Positions 11,291-23,800 of a stretch of 64,000 nt of DNA are shown one piece after another. Source of the stretch: Azolla caroliniana. Its lineage: Eukaryota > Polypodiophyta. The first letter of the stretch is position 1. Each line of letters starts with the position of its first letter. The notes below the pieces were generated by a model. The model was not told the origin of the DNA. It did not search any database and was given only the letters and a program-made list of their open reading frames with translations. Made by a program: the position numbers and the translations under genes. Where the stretch lies: positions 27,962,001 to 28,026,000 of the forward strand of contig JBHGNT010000002.1 of NCBI GenBank assembly GCA_043228905.1. Direction: 5' to 3'.

Positions 11291-12792
11291 GTGCACCAAA
11301 CCCTCATATTGAACCCACTATTTACATCAGAGGAGGAGGTAATGTTAGGGAAGAGAACTAGGTTGAAGTGGGCTGATTTTGATAGAGGTGAAGTTGAGTT
11401 GGTGGGGAATTGGTGACTTTTTATTCTTCGACGATGGAAAACTAAAGCCATGTTTGTAGAACAATTTGGGGAGGGAACATTATGTATGCAGAACTAGATA
11501 GAGTGTTTATGATGTCTTCCTTTCAGCCTTGTCAAGCTAGTCTATTTTGGTATGGTATGTTTTCATCCTTATGTGTCTTGTTCGGGGTCATGGGTTATAA
11601 TCTGTCATGAATGTCTTTACTTCGATGTTTTGCCTTCTGAATGGCTTCATTCTCTCTTTATGGAAGACGAAGTTATAACTCAAGGGAGTATGTTGCCTAT
11701 TCGTATATTGTGGAAGAACGATAAAAATTGGATGTTGAATCCACATCCAAATGATATACATAGTCTCTCTGAATTGTGGGTCTATGAGAATAAGCCAATT
11801 GATCACCTTTTGTGGGATCCTGGTGAGTTGAAATGGCAAATCATATTAGCGCAAGGAATGTTAGGTAAATAAATCCCATTTTTACAATACTTGGTAAAAA
11901 TGGGTAGAGAATTGCTAAGGAGGGGTGTGGCTATTATGCCAACGACTTGTAAATTTTGGACATCTAGTAATATACAAGACTCTTGATTGGATGCTTATTG
12001 GAAATGGCTATGGGTCATGCAAATTCCTAAAAAAATTGTATTATTTAGATGGTTATTGATATATTATTGCATTCCCGTGAAGTCATGGATGTGGGGGCAT
12101 TCCCATGATTTAAAATGTGATAGTTATGGTTCTCCCATTGAATCGGTTCATCATGTTTTATGGATATCCTATTTATGGTAAACATGTGTACACATGGGGT
12201 TTTGTGAGATGGGGAAGATTGGTTGAAGAAATACATAATTATGAAAAGGAGTATGTTGATTTTCTTCTCCTCTCCAATGGAAGACATGTATTGGAGGTCT
12301 CTTATACTACAACAATCCGTTGTTTTGAAGAGGACAATGTCTGGTCTACGATATCTTCTTTAGTAGTTTGGGTATTGTGGAAGGCTAGATGTAAATGTGA
12401 ATTTCATAAAGTCAAATAGAATGCGGTCGAGTTAGTCAAGGAGATATGGTTAATGCTCCTACATACTCTAAGAGGTCAATATGAGGCAACAACTGGTGAG
12501 CTTGATGTTGTGATTCGTAAACAACAACAATTTCAAGGAATTAGGAAAAATGCAGAGGTCTTCACATCTTTTGGAGAGAGAATAAAGTGAAAATATGCTC
12601 CACCAATATGGATTTTTCCGCCCCCCATCTTGGAAGGGCCTTACATGTGTGCTTTTGATACTCGACATGTTGGTTGATGTGGGTACGAGGGTTATAATTT
12701 ATTGTATGAATTTGTTGTAGCCTTTGGGCATCTTTCCATTAATACAAAGGTGAATCTTTATTTAAAAAAAGAAAAGAAAAGAGAGTAGTATG
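11276..12792 (+). mobile_element. 5'-truncated LINE (non-LTR retrotransposon) with 15-bp target-site duplication
   Basis: The element occupies 11291-12777. It is flanked by the perfect 15-bp direct repeat aaagagagtagtatg at 11276-11290 and 12778-12792, and ends in an A-rich tail (tttaaaaaaagaaaagaaaa). Inside, 11987-12181 translates to a reverse-transcriptase-associated zinc-binding (zf-RVT) region with an I-P-K-K-I-V-L-F-R-W-L core and a C(x)nC...HHVLW pattern. About 11730-11870 gives an upstream piece of the same ORF2 C-terminus. Several stops and frame shifts interrupt the frame. The shared 3' tail with 3770-3932 shows a family of such elements here. Confidence 0.8.
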
Positions 12793-13316
12793 TATTATTG
12801 ACTAGCGGGTTGACATGTATTGACCATGTGCTTGCCGATTACCTTTTGTCAATATTCACTAGTTACATCCATTACCTTTTGACACTTAAAATGTTCTAAT
12901 TGTGAAGAGATCACAATCATTTGCATAAAATGAAATCCCTCACCTCCATTACCTTTCGGTACTTCAACAACTCTAACTCCAAAGATATCACAATCCTTCA
13001 CATAAAACCAAATCCCTGCACATCCAATTGCTCTTAACTCCAAAGAGAACACAATCCTCCACATAAAACCAAATTCCCTCTATTTGAATTTGGTTCTTTG
13101 ACATTTTACGAATGATTCTTATTGATGCAAAAAATGACCTCTTACATGACCTAACTTGAGGCTTGCATGAATTTTTACCTAGTCATAATTCAAATGTCTT
13201 CAACTATTGGACTGACGAATGTAAAGAGGGGAGAAGATCGAGAATTACATAAAAAGTCATAAAACAATTTGGACTATTGTATCGAAGTAAAATGATGAAT
13301 ATAATTTTAAAATGCT
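12793..13316. other. Intergenic between LINE and tRNA-Gly
   Basis: No gene recognised. A short imperfect repeat containing 'caactcta/ctcttaactccaaagaga..cacaatcc..cacataaaaccaaatccct' occurs at about 12966-13017 and 13028-13080. Confidence 0.4.
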
Positions 13317-13387
13317 TGCACTGGCCGGGAATCGAACCCGGGTCTGTACCGTGGCAGGGTACTATTCTACCACTAGACCACCAGTGC
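13317..13387 (-). tRNA. trnG-GCC: tRNA-Gly (anticodon GCC)
   Basis: The minus strand reads a 71-nt cloverleaf. The acceptor stem GCACTGG pairs with CCAGTGC, followed by discriminator A. The D arm has GGTCTAGTGGTAGAA (A box), the anticodon loop carries GCC between CCCT and CGG, and the T arm has GGGTTCGATTCCC (B box). A short T run follows on the minus strand as a Pol III terminator. It reads glycine codons GGC/GGU. No intron. Confidence 0.96.
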
Positions 13388-16129
13388 TGATGTGGTGTCT
13401 ATGAATAGAAATAATAAAACACAGTTTTCTATGCAACTGAAGATTTATCTCATATAGCTCCGGTGATTTCACATTATATTTGCGATAAATGTTCCCAAGC
13501 ACCGTCGAGATGTGAGTACATATTTTATATGGTCCAGCAAAACCTTCAAATATCACCGATTAAAATGTAATGGGGAACTCCTAATACTCGGACCATTTAC
13601 CCCTTAGGGAATATAACTAAGGAAGACATACTTGAAAAGAAACAATAGGATTCTCTCAAACATGTCATGTTTTTGAATATGGGATATGAGAGTTCCTCTT
13701 GTATTTATAAAATGTTGTTGATAGTTGGACCGTCAAAGTGCATGCTTGGATCTTCATCCTCTTCTTCTTTTTTCTAAACAACATACCCTTCCATTAGTTT
13801 TTAAAAAGGCATATCAACGACAAAATACAAAATAGTTGGAAAGGAAGTGACTATCCTTCCCAAGCCCATCTTCTGTAAGACAAGGGCTAGCCATGGATCC
13901 TTCGTTTGATGAAATTGATTGAGCATTTCCTCAAATTTCCCATTCTCAACATATCTTGCAATCATGCAATCATGGATCTTCGTCCTCTTTAATGTTAGAA
14001 GTTTGCCAACCACCTGAATGTTCATTATATTGTCTTGAATGTCGATCCATCAATTTGGCGGTTAAGCTTTGTCTAACGACTTACTCTTCTGACCAAAAAT
14101 AAATATCCGTTATGCTTTGATGAAAGGTTGGTGCTCCTTGTTGCATTACCTCCTCATGAACAAAAGAAATCAAGATGCTTTCATCTTGATGTTCAATATA
14201 ACATCCTTATAAAAAAACTTCATATCGTTAGATGCAATGAAATGTGATAATTTGTCTTTCTTTGGAAGGTTAATTGTGTGATTGATGTGGTCAACAACAT
14301 CGTGTACAATCAATGCCCAAGCCTCTAATGAACATCGTCACATTTACGCATTGAAAGGATCAAGATGGCACTCAAGCAAGGAACATTTATTTAAGACTCT
14401 TTGGTTTATTTATGAAACCCCAAGTCAACAATACAAAGGAACAATCTATGGTGAGGTAAAATATTTAGTGATGCATGTTTCTTCTATGCAAGTTTGCAAG
14501 TTTGCAAATGGGCTCATTCATAGGAGTAAAGTCTGGATAACTAGAAAGCGTGTGGATTTGTGGGTTTATGTAAGAGTGGGTCATTGTAGATGGTGAGATT
14601 CTTTGGGTCATAGTAATGATGAGTGTTAGTGTGGCGAAGAGGTTAATGAGATGTAATGAATGAAGTTTGAGAAGGGTCATGGCTTTGCAAGGACTGCCTT
14701 TTGTAGCTTCTAAAACATTGGTAATGTCTAAATATTGGTGTGAGTCATGTGCACATGCTACAACACACATTTCAGACTCCCTCTTCTTTTTGTCATTGAT
14801 TCCAATTGCCAACCTTCATACAAGTGCATCCAATCTTAGGTGAACTAAAGGCAAATGCCATTCTTGTGTCACTTCTAGGTGTGCTACAACAAGCCATCAT
14901 CTTTCTCTTAGTCAGAGTTCTATCCTCACGAAGTGGTATATCGCGGTCAGATTGTTCTTTACTCTTTTGTGAGCAAAACCAGCAAGAGTGGTAGTCAACC
15001 ACACTAGACTTGACCTGTTACACTGATATATTATGACCCAAGTGAATTCTTTCTCACCAACTTTAAATAGTTGTGTCGCAATGTCCTTTAAGTGTTTGCT
15101 CAACACTATCTAGTTAATACTAAACAAAGCATACATGGATGAGCAAACCACTCTTTGAATAGTTAACAAAAACCACAAATCTCATACAAGAAGATTAGTG
15201 TAAGGCTAAGAGTTAAAACATGTAACATTAATCTCAAGAAAAGTGTTGAGGGAGAGAAGGAAAGAAAGAAGGAGAAAAGTTGTGGTCTAAATCTCATGAA
15301 TGAGGAAGTTCCACTAAATAGGGACAAAAAATGACCTTTATATTTATTTCTGATGTATTTATTGGCCCTTTTCTCACTAGTGTGGCCATAAGAAACTTGA
15401 TATAGTGTATGCGACTATAGGGTACTCAAGTTTGGAGATAGACAGTTTAAATTGATAAACTTAAAACCACTTCAGAAGCATTCAAACAAATAGATTTTAA
15501 TAACTAAACCACATATAACTATAAAAATTTAATTGATAACCTATCCTAATATTCATAACGGTTAACACCATTGCATGTTGACAATTAGTTTAGACACAAA
15601 TTTGGGAGAGAATTTGATGGAGCTCAGAAGATCGGGCGACAAAGAAGTTTGGGAGGACACTAAGAGAGGATGTTAGGAATTATGACAGGACGCATTAAGA
15701 TGAAAGGATTTTAATTTGAGAGTTGGCCATTCAATCCAATGCGGTGAGCAATCCAAGAACTTCAAATTTGGATGGAGGCAATGGCCAAATGATTATGGAG
15801 GTAGATCAACAAAATGAGACAAGAACAACAAGCAAATGACTATTATTATATCCCAAACTCAGAGTCTTGATGCTCAAAAGATGAACTCGGATGGAAATAC
15901 ATTTGGATTTACATCTCTAGATTAAGGCATGAGAAATGTGTGTAATTTCTTACAACATCCCAAAAACTCAACAACCTTTGGAAATTCACATCCCTTAAAT
16001 CTTTAAGCTGATTTTGGAAATCATTTTAAGAACCATGACAAGATAGGATCCTTTGCATTATTACAATCCACACACATGCTATACGTTCTATCGTGATGTC
16101 CCCCATATGACACCAAAGGAACACAGCGA
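13388..16129. other. Intergenic, no gene recognised
   Basis: There are several open frames of 60-115 codons on both strands (for example 14282-14596 plus, 14465-14812 minus), but none shows a domain, splice-linked extension or composition I recognise. The stretch may contain decayed transposon sequence. No microsatellite or terminal repeat stands out. Confidence 0.4.
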
Positions 16130-16831
16130 TCAAGAACTGGAGATGATTTTCTTGAGATATTGAATCTCCGTGGCATTGACACCAAAGGAACGGGCGAGGA
16201 GGGCATCTTCGATGGCAGGGTGAGAGGCAAAGAGGGCTCCCGGGATGCGAGAAGTTCCCGGGTTTTGGCTATTAAAAGACACAATCCCGACGGCATGCGT
16301 TTTCCCAACATTCATCTGAAAATGAATTAAGCCTTGGGGGATGATGAACAGATCTCCGGCAGAGAGAGTGGCTGCGAATAGCTTCTCGTCGGAGCTAACG
16401 AACCCGGCGAAGAGGGTACCTTGGAGGACATAGATGAGTTCGGAGCCGCGCGGGTGGACATGTGGCGGGTTTACACCTCCGGGATTGAAATCAGATCTGG
16501 AAGCCGAGAGGCCCAGGGTGTTGAGGCCTGGGAAATTTGCGGCATTCGCGCGCACAGCCACGTACCCGAACTTGGATGCCGAAGCATTCCCGGGAGTCCG
16601 CAGAAGAATCGATGCGAAGTCAGATCCGGTCGCGTTCGCCGGATTCTTGCATACAAAGCCATTCACTCTGGTGGTCGAGTTGGTGTCGGCGACACAGAAG
16701 TCTTGTAGGGGGGCGGGATCGGTGGCCGACACAACCACGATGATAGCCATCGCGATCGTGCACCACAACATTACGTAAATAGAAGAAGAAGAAGAAGAGG
16801 AGGAGGAGGAGACTCTAGTACCCATCTCCAT
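16130..16831 (-). CDS. Germin-like protein (cupin, secreted)
   Basis: Single-exon frame of 233 residues; the start is the ATG at 16831 (a second ATG two codons on is an alternative). A hydrophobic segment (about 18-36) forms a signal peptide ending before ATDPAPLQDFCVAD. The paired Cys46 and Cys61 fit the germin disulfide. Cupin motif 1 is GGVNPPHVHPRGSELIYVLQG (118-138) with metal ligands His124, His126 and Glu131. Motif 2 is GDLFIIPQGLIHFQMNVG (159-176) with His170, so the Mn-binding set is complete. Four potential N-glycosylation sites are visible (NST, NAT, NAS, NAT). Germin-like proteins are extracellular or cell-wall oligomers, some with superoxide dismutase or oxalate oxidase activity; the activity of this one cannot be read from sequence. 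A run of ten Ser (8-17), encoded by a TCC/TCT repeat, precedes the signal core and is unusual. Confidence 0.95.
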   Translation of the reverse strand: MEMGTRVSSSSSSSSSSIYVMLWCTIAMAIIVVVSATDPAPLQDFCVADTNSTTRVNGFVCKNPANATGSDFASILLRTPGNASASKFGYVAVRANAANFPGLNTLGLSASRSDFNPGGVNPPHVHPRGSELIYVLQGTLFAGFVSSDEKLFAATLSAGDLFIIPQGLIHFQMNVGKTHAVGIVSFNSQNPGTSRIPGALFASHPAIEDALLARSFGVNATEIQYLKKIISSS

Positions 16832-17090
16832 CAATTCTGTATTCTCTCACCTTTGCCTTTGCTTTGGCTTTTCTTCTATATGTAGTTAGTTCCTTGGAGC
16901 CTCATATATGTAGTTCCCGGAGCCTAGGTGGAATCTCCCCTTTCTGTCTTATAATATTGGGTTAAAAGATTCTCACTTGCAAATTGATAAGCCTAAAGTC
17001 AAACCTTTGCTAGGTCTAGTATGAGATCTCGAATTCCTGAAGTACAACTCTAGGAGGCCTAAAGTCAACTATGGGAGAGTAACCACATTT

Positions 17091-17157
17091 TAGAAGCCTC
17101 GTGTAGTACCATTCTTAGAACTTAGAAGCCTTGTGTAGTACCATTCTTAGAAGCCTT
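17091..17157. repeat. 32-bp tandem duplication
   Basis: tagaagcct(c/t)gtgtagtacc followed by attcttagaact starts at 17091 and repeats at 17123, with a partial third copy (tagaagccttgta) at about 17149. Confidence 0.85.
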
Positions 17158-18383
17158 GTAGAGTATGATTCATAGACGCCAAAACATGGCTCTTGTACGA
17201 CAATACATGTAAATACTAGTTAGACATTTGTATAAATTTTTATGATTATATTCAATAGTCCCAATGGAACAACTCAATTTGTTTGTCGAGGGGAAGAGAG
17301 AGGGAAATGAATAGGTAAAGGTTCCAAAATATGGCTATTTTTCACCTCCCCTATTAAGAAGGGTACAACTTACAAGTTTCCAAGATAAGCAAATTTTCTC
17401 AACAAAGCCAATTGTTTATTTTGAACACAACTTCGACTATAATACAAGCCAAGTATCCTCCATTCTAGGTGGCCCTAACTCACTAAGAAACTTCTCAGTG
17501 AATTAGGAATTTTGTATTATTGATGTCTAATAAAACAAATTTGTAAGTGCTTAATTATCTAAAATATCACATTTGGTGTAATCTTTGGTTGATGAAATTG
17601 ATAGAGGTGGAAATCTATCTCTCTAGTAATCCAACTCGCAATCGCCCCAAATTCTGTCCGTAGAATATTTAATACATTTCACCATGAAAATCATAAACTC
17701 CAAATATATTATGAAGTAACAATAATATGTGCCACAACAATCAAGTCACTAGATGTGGGTGTACCGAGTACTACTAATACTCCCACCATGAGTAAGTGCG
17801 AAACTCAAATTTAGAAATATTTGCTCTGATTTAATCGCACAAGCGTAGTCATTTTGAACTTGTTGTCTCGTTTTATTCCAAGAAGTTTGGTTCACGAACC
17901 ATTTTCTTCCATTCAAAACTTAAAACGTACAACATACTAATTCAAATACTTGAAATCAAGTTTCATGTGAATCATCTATCAAACTATCCGATTAATAAAC
18001 AATCAATGAAAATTAGAAAACATTGTTGACTTTGTATTGCATGTTAAGTAAAATGTTGAATTGCTTTCTTATGGTGCTGGACTTTCATTATCAATGTCAT
18101 TTTCATTAAATACATGGTGTTTTACTACATATCATCCATAAGAGTATACAAGCTTAATTTACCAATGTGTAATGCCAATAAATACCCCTTGTTAAGTATA
18201 TAGAATTTCTATGTTTCTAAATGTTGACCTACCACACACACATAAAGAAATTCTAAGGTATAATCAAATAAGTAATCATAAATAAATAGCTATTGTAAAG
18301 CATAGCTCTACTTGGGATGTATACAATAAATTAGTAATCTTAAAAGAAACAAAGTTACAATGTTACATGCATCATTGTTCTAA

Positions 18384-18463
18384 ATATAATGTCTCCATGC
18401 ATACATGATGGGTTCACAAAATAATATAATGTCTCCATGCATACATGATGGGTTCACAAAATT
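18384..18463. repeat. Perfect 40-bp tandem duplication
   Basis: The unit containing gtctccatgcatacatgatg and ggttcacaaaa is repeated exactly with a 40-bp period (gtctcc at 18391 and 18431). The lack of differences suggests a recent slippage event. Confidence 0.9.
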
Positions 18464-18789
18464 CAATGATAGTGATTGACTCCATAAATCTAAAGGAAAA
18501 ATCTTAGATTCATTTGATTGATAAATAACATTCCATCAAAAAACATTATTGTCACATTCTCACCTACCACATTTCTACCTTTTTTTATGGAGCTTCGATG
18601 CTCAAATCAAGCCTACAAAGAATACTTTTAAGTTATAAATAGCAAGGTGAGATTTGTCATCGTGCTAAGTGTGTCGCATAAACGGAAGTGCATGTGCTAA
18701 TCGAGCAGGACCACAAGGAACTTGAACTAAGGAAGATGTGATGCCATTTTGAAGAGTTACTTGCAACAATACCTCTCAAAATCTTCATG

Positions 18790-19610
18790 CATTGCTTATC
18801 CTTTTGTGGATTCCCTGTTATGGAATGACCCCTCATGTAGTCTCGTCACAAAATGACCTTCATGTAATGAAAGAGTGTTCATGGAATGACGAGGCATTCA
18901 TGCAATGTATGGGTATTGCACAATCAAGGGGCCCTCGTAGAATGAAGGCCCATGAGGCATTGATCACGTTTTCTTCACATGCACTCACTCCCAAAACCTC
19001 AAATACACCATCTTCGCACACATATTGCCAATTTTTTATCCCAAATCCTAAGCTAAGTAATAACACTAAAACATTTATAAGGTTTGCTAATACAAAGGTT
19101 TTAGATATAAATAAACTAACGAGATACATTGCTTAAGCCCCTTTTACATGGGGTACTAAGAGACAAGATTAGGAATCCAAATAGGCTAACAACTAAGAAG
19201 TAGTCTAGTGTTAACAAATTTTGGTGAGGCTAGCTTATACATTCAATGTCAATACCACCTCTTGTTGATGCAATTTTGTGAGTTTTAAGGATTCCACTTC
19301 ATTGGAATGCCCCCTCTTATAATCGATTCATAGACTTCCTTCTTGGAATGACCATAGTGTAATGAAGGGGCACTCATGGATTGGAGAGGCGGTCATGCAA
19401 TGAATGGCCGCCCATGGAATGAAGGGGTGCTCATGGAATGACAACATATGCCACTTTGATCACGGTTTCGTCACATGCTCTCACTCCCAAAACCTCGAAG
19501 ACACCATAAACATCTCTCCATGCACATTAACACAGAATTTCTTCGAAACCCTAAGTTAATTAATGACATGAAAACAGTCATAAGCTCCACTAATAACACT
19601 AAAACGCGTT
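18790..19610. repeat. Diverged ~490-bp direct duplication with internal ATGGAATGA-type minisatellite
   Basis: About 18820-19100 and 19300-19610 share the order: multiple (c)atggaatga/tgcaatga words, then gatcacg(t/g)ttt(c)ttcacatgc, ctcactcccaaaacctc, then (c)cctaag(c)taa and taataacactaaaac. The front part of each copy is itself a loose ~20-bp minisatellite built on catggaatga(a/c). Confidence 0.7.
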
Positions 19611-19859
19611 GAATGGAGAGAAAACATTGTATATGAAGAACACACCCATTTTGAGGCTACTATATTGTGCAAACGTTTGATTCGCTCATACCCACACACA
19701 TTCATTCATTCAAACTTGGTTTGGTTGGGTTTGGTTTGAGAGTATCAAACCCAAACTATTTAAGACTCAAACCTTCATCAGGGCTCAACTTCATCTTCCA
19801 GGACATTTAAAATTTGCTACACACAATGTGGTCCGAAAAATGACAACGTTAGTGAGGCT

Positions 19860-20190
19860 TCTCCCGCTCAATACTCTTTCGCCATAGCCGTGAGCTCCGT
19901 GGATTCTCCTGAAGGCACAAACAGATTAAAGAAAAGAAATCATAAACTGTGAAGCCTTTCCCTCGCCATTGCCACGAGCTCCCTGGATTCTTTATGAAGG
20001 CAATGGTTACAGATAGATCAAAGAAAAGAAATCAGAAATTGTGAATCCTCAACCTCTCCAGTGCCACGAGTTCCTTGGATTCTCTCGAAGCAACAGTTAT
20101 AGACAGATAAAAGAAAAGAAATAAAAAAGTGAGAATCCGTTCCCTCGCCATTGTCGCGAGCTCTGTAGATTCTCTCCCGAAGGAACAGTT
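19860..20190. repeat. Four-copy tandem repeat, ~90-bp unit
   Basis: The unit contains 'cgccattgccacgagctccctggattct', a gaaggcaacagtta block and 'agaaaagaaat'. Copies centre on 19870, 19962, 20055 and 20145. They lie immediately upstream of the Copia 5' LTR. The minus-strand frames through them repeat a short Glu/Arg-rich peptide and look non-coding. Confidence 0.8.
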
Positions 20191-20273
20191 AAATGATACA
20201 TAGTGAGAAAAGCCAAAAGGGCATTTCTCACTATTTATCACTAAATATATAAGTTAATACAAAACAAAGGTTT

Positions 20274-20386
20274 TTTGTTGTGCCCGCCAAAAACATTTGG
20301 TGTGTCTTTTTCTGTGCTGTCTTTTTTTCTCTGTGTTGTTCAATCTTCTTCTCTGCAGGAAAAACAAGAAAATAGCAACTCGTCCA
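20274..20386 (+). repeat. 5' LTR of the Copia element
   Basis: Homologous to 25184-25309 and immediately followed by a primer-binding site, which fixes the 3' boundary near 20386. The left boundary (TG at about 20274) is a guess from the LTR TG...CA rule. Confidence 0.6.
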
Positions 20387-20390
20387 ACTG

Positions 20391-20403
20391 TAGTATCAGA
20401 GTG
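20391..20403 (+). other. Copia primer-binding site (initiator tRNA-Met type)
   Basis: tagtatcagagtg lies four bases after the LTR end and matches the common plant Copia site tggtatcagagc with two transition-type changes. Confidence 0.65.
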
Positions 20404-20839
20404 AAGGGCTTCGTCAAAGACCTTGTTTGTGGTAGGAATCGTTTGTTTCTCTGTTTTTTGCCCCTCTTTGCGTATGTTGTTTGCAGAAACTTGCCAAACT
20501 GAGGTAATATCTAGTACTTGTTGCCCCTGTTACAACTCATTTTCCCATCCTTTTGTGAGCCATTTTTTGCTTTGGAACGTGTCACCATTCAAGAAGTGTT
20601 TTCCCTCTCTCAACCTAGAGACAATAGCAACAGTAAATATGTACTTACTAGTCTTTGATTATCGAAAGAGAGGAGTGTTTCTAGTTTACAAAAGAGAGGA
20701 TTTGCATGATAAATGCTTGGTCACTTGAGGTGAGATTGTGAAATTAGAAGTTATGTTTTAGTCGCATTCCATTTACTTTTGGCTGAAATACAAGTGAGGT
20801 CTTGTTCTTAGGCGAACGCAGATAATTCTTGTTTTTGGG

Positions 20840-23800
20840 GGCCTAAATTTGACGGATCCAACTTCGCCTTGTGGAAGAATCAAATGAGAGATGTTCTTAT
20901 TTAAAGAAGGCAATTAAGGCCATAAGGTGGTTACGGCCATTAGGTGGCGAAGCCAAGAGACCTAAGGGCATGTCCAATGAAGATTGGGAATAGTTGATCT
21001 CTTGGCAATGTCTACCATAAGATTGCACCTAGCTGGCAATGTATACTTCACGGTCTTGGACTGTGACTCAGCCGAAAAGTTATGGACTGATATTGTCGCC
21101 TCTCATTTGAATGATTTTGATGCACTATGGTCACAATTTCAGGCTTAGAAAATGACTACGGATGATGAGCTACAATGTGTATTTCTATCATGCACTTTGC
21201 CTAGCTCTGGGGACACATTTTGCTCCGCTCATAGCAATAGTGCACCAAATGGGAAACTAGTCTATAATGACATATGTGGAGCACTAGTGATTGAGCGAAG
21301 AAATTCGTAGGAAATCTATGATTGTATCACATAATGGAGATGCATATAATGTGTATGAGGTTGGTTCTTGCAAGAACCAACACTGTGGTAGGAGCCACAC
21401 GAGAAACAATAGTATAAACGATAGAGGTAGAAGCAAGTCTAGGACGAAAAGCATGGAGTATCATTATTGACGTAAAAAGGGAGACCTGAAGAAAGATTGT
21501 TATGCCTTGAAAAATAAGGAAAAAGATAATGTTAAATTCAAAGGTGATGGGCATGGAAGATAATCTAGCGGTCCCTCTTCTTGGGTGGAAATAGAGGAAG
21601 TAAATGCAACATGTGATCAGACTGACATCTTGGTCTTAGATGATGTTAGCACACATGTTGGGGTGAATATGGGTTTTTCTCCATCCCACATAGAGAGTGA
21701 TTGACATGTTATGAAGCTAGGTCACTTGGGAAAGTTTGACTTGGAGACTCACATTAGTGTGATGTGAATGACATTGGAGATATCTCAATGCACTTTAGTG
21801 ATGGTTCTCATCTTACCATCAAAGATGTATGCCATGTTCCTCAACTAACTCATAATCTAATGTCCGTTGGTCCGCTTGATGGCAACAACTATAAGGTGAT
21901 ATTTGCTTCCCAATCCTTCCGTATAATGAAAGGAAATATGATTGTTGCAAAAGGGAACAAAGTTGGTTCCCTCTACCCTCTATTTGTTCATAAAAAAGAA
22001 CAACTATTGGTTGTCACATACTAGCCAATAAGGAGCATTTGGCATGCCTGTTTAGGCCACATGTCAAGAAATGGGATGGAAATTCTATCTCATTATGGCC
22101 ACTTACCTAAGTTGTCATTCTCTGATTTTGCCTTATGTGAACATTGCCAACATGGTAAGCAACCAAAAGTGCACATAAGACCAGTGTTAACTAATCCACT
22201 AAACCATTGGATCTTGTTCACACAGATGTTTGTGGACCTATGGCTACAAGATCTTTGGGTGGTGCATTGTACTTTGTTACTTTCATTGATGATGCCAATA
22301 GAAAAGTTTGGGTTTATCCAATTAAGGGAAAGGATGATGTATACCCTACATTCAGAGAATGGCTTGTTTCGGTTGAGTTGGAAAAGGACATAAAGCTTAA
22401 GGTTTTACATTCAAACAATGGAGGTGAGTATAACTCTCACGAATTTGGTGACTTTTGTAAGTCTAGAGACATTTAGAGAGAGTTTACAACTCTTTACACC
22501 CTTGTTCAAAATGGTGTGGTTCAGAGGATTAATAGAACCATCCAGGACCGAGTTTTCTCTATGCAACACCATGCAAACCTCTCACAAGGTTTTTGGGCAG
22601 AAGTTGTTTTAACAACAATCCATGTGATTAACCTATCATTGAACACAACCATAGGTCTAAAAGTGGCACAAGAGTTGTGGATAGGCAATGCACCCCATTA
22701 TGCTCATCTTAGAGTTTTTGAATGTGAGGCATATTTACACATTCCAAAACAACTAAGAAAGAAATTGGATTATAAATGCCGAAAATGTATTTTCCCGGGT
22801 TATGGAATTGATGGGCAGTTTGGATATCACTTATGGGACCTTGACACACGTACTGTTGTCAGAAGTAGCAATGTTGTTTTTTATTAGAACAAAATGCATA
22901 AACGGTTTGTAAAGGAGGTAGAAGTGAGAAAGGTCATGTTTAAGGATGTTGTGCCTTGATGTGGATGCTTCTACATGTGCTCAACCACGAAAAAATATTG
23001 CTGGTCAACATAATGATGCCCAAAATAATGATGCTCTGCACAATGATGTACGAAATGATGATTTTCAACAAGAATATGTTGAGAATGATGTTTCTAAGGC
23101 ACAACCTGATTGTATTCAAGTTCAGGAATCATTGAGGAGATCCACGTGTGTCTCCAAAGCACCTAGTAAATTTGCTAATTACGTAATGCTATCAGATGCC
23201 ACGATGAGCCTTCATGTTACGATGAAGTTATATTTGCCCACGATCATGCTAAGTGGAAACAAGTTATTCAAAATGAGTTGGATAGTATCCATAAGAATGG
23301 AACTTGGGATTTAGTGCCTTTGCCCAAAGGCAGGAAAGCACTACCATGTAAATGGGTGTATAAGTACAAATACACATCCGATAGTGTTCTTCCCAAGTAT
23401 AAAGCTCGCATTGTGGCAAAAGGTTTTAAGCAAGAACAATGAGTCGATTTTGATGAAATCTTCTCCCTGGTATTCAAGATGACTACATTATGCATGATGC
23501 TTACATTGGTTGCCAAAAAACGATTTTGATTTATTTCAAATGGATGTAAAAACAACTTTTTTGCATGGAGATCTCGATGAAGAGATCTATATGGAGCAAC
23601 CAAAGAGTTTTGAGGTTTATGGGAAAATGCCTTTGGTATGTAAACTTAAGAAATTTTTTTATGGTCTTAAGCAATCGCCTCGAAAATGGTATAAAAATTT
23701 CAATGCTTTTATGAGATCCTAAAGTTATGTTAAGAGTAATGAAGACTCATGCTTATATACAAAGAAATGTATAGATGACTCATATGTGATCTTGATACTC

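Larger units (their letters stand above)
16832..20273. other. Intergenic, repeat-rich
   Basis: TATA-like atatatg/atatag strings at about 16874-16910 may belong to the germin-like gene promoter. Beyond that no gene is recognised. Four separate tandem or dispersed repeats are listed individually (17091, 18384, 18790, 19860). Confidence 0.5.

Noticed and set aside
14282-14812. Overlapping 104- and 115-codon frames on opposite strands
   Set aside because: No start context, domain or splice support; neither frame is preferable.
16421-16778. Plus-strand frames of 95-114 codons over the germin-like gene
   Set aside because: Antisense shadows of a GC-rich coding exon with complete cupin motifs on the other strand.
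23268-23603. Minus-strand 111-codon frame in the Copia element
   Set aside because: Antisense to the reverse-transcriptase region of the relic.
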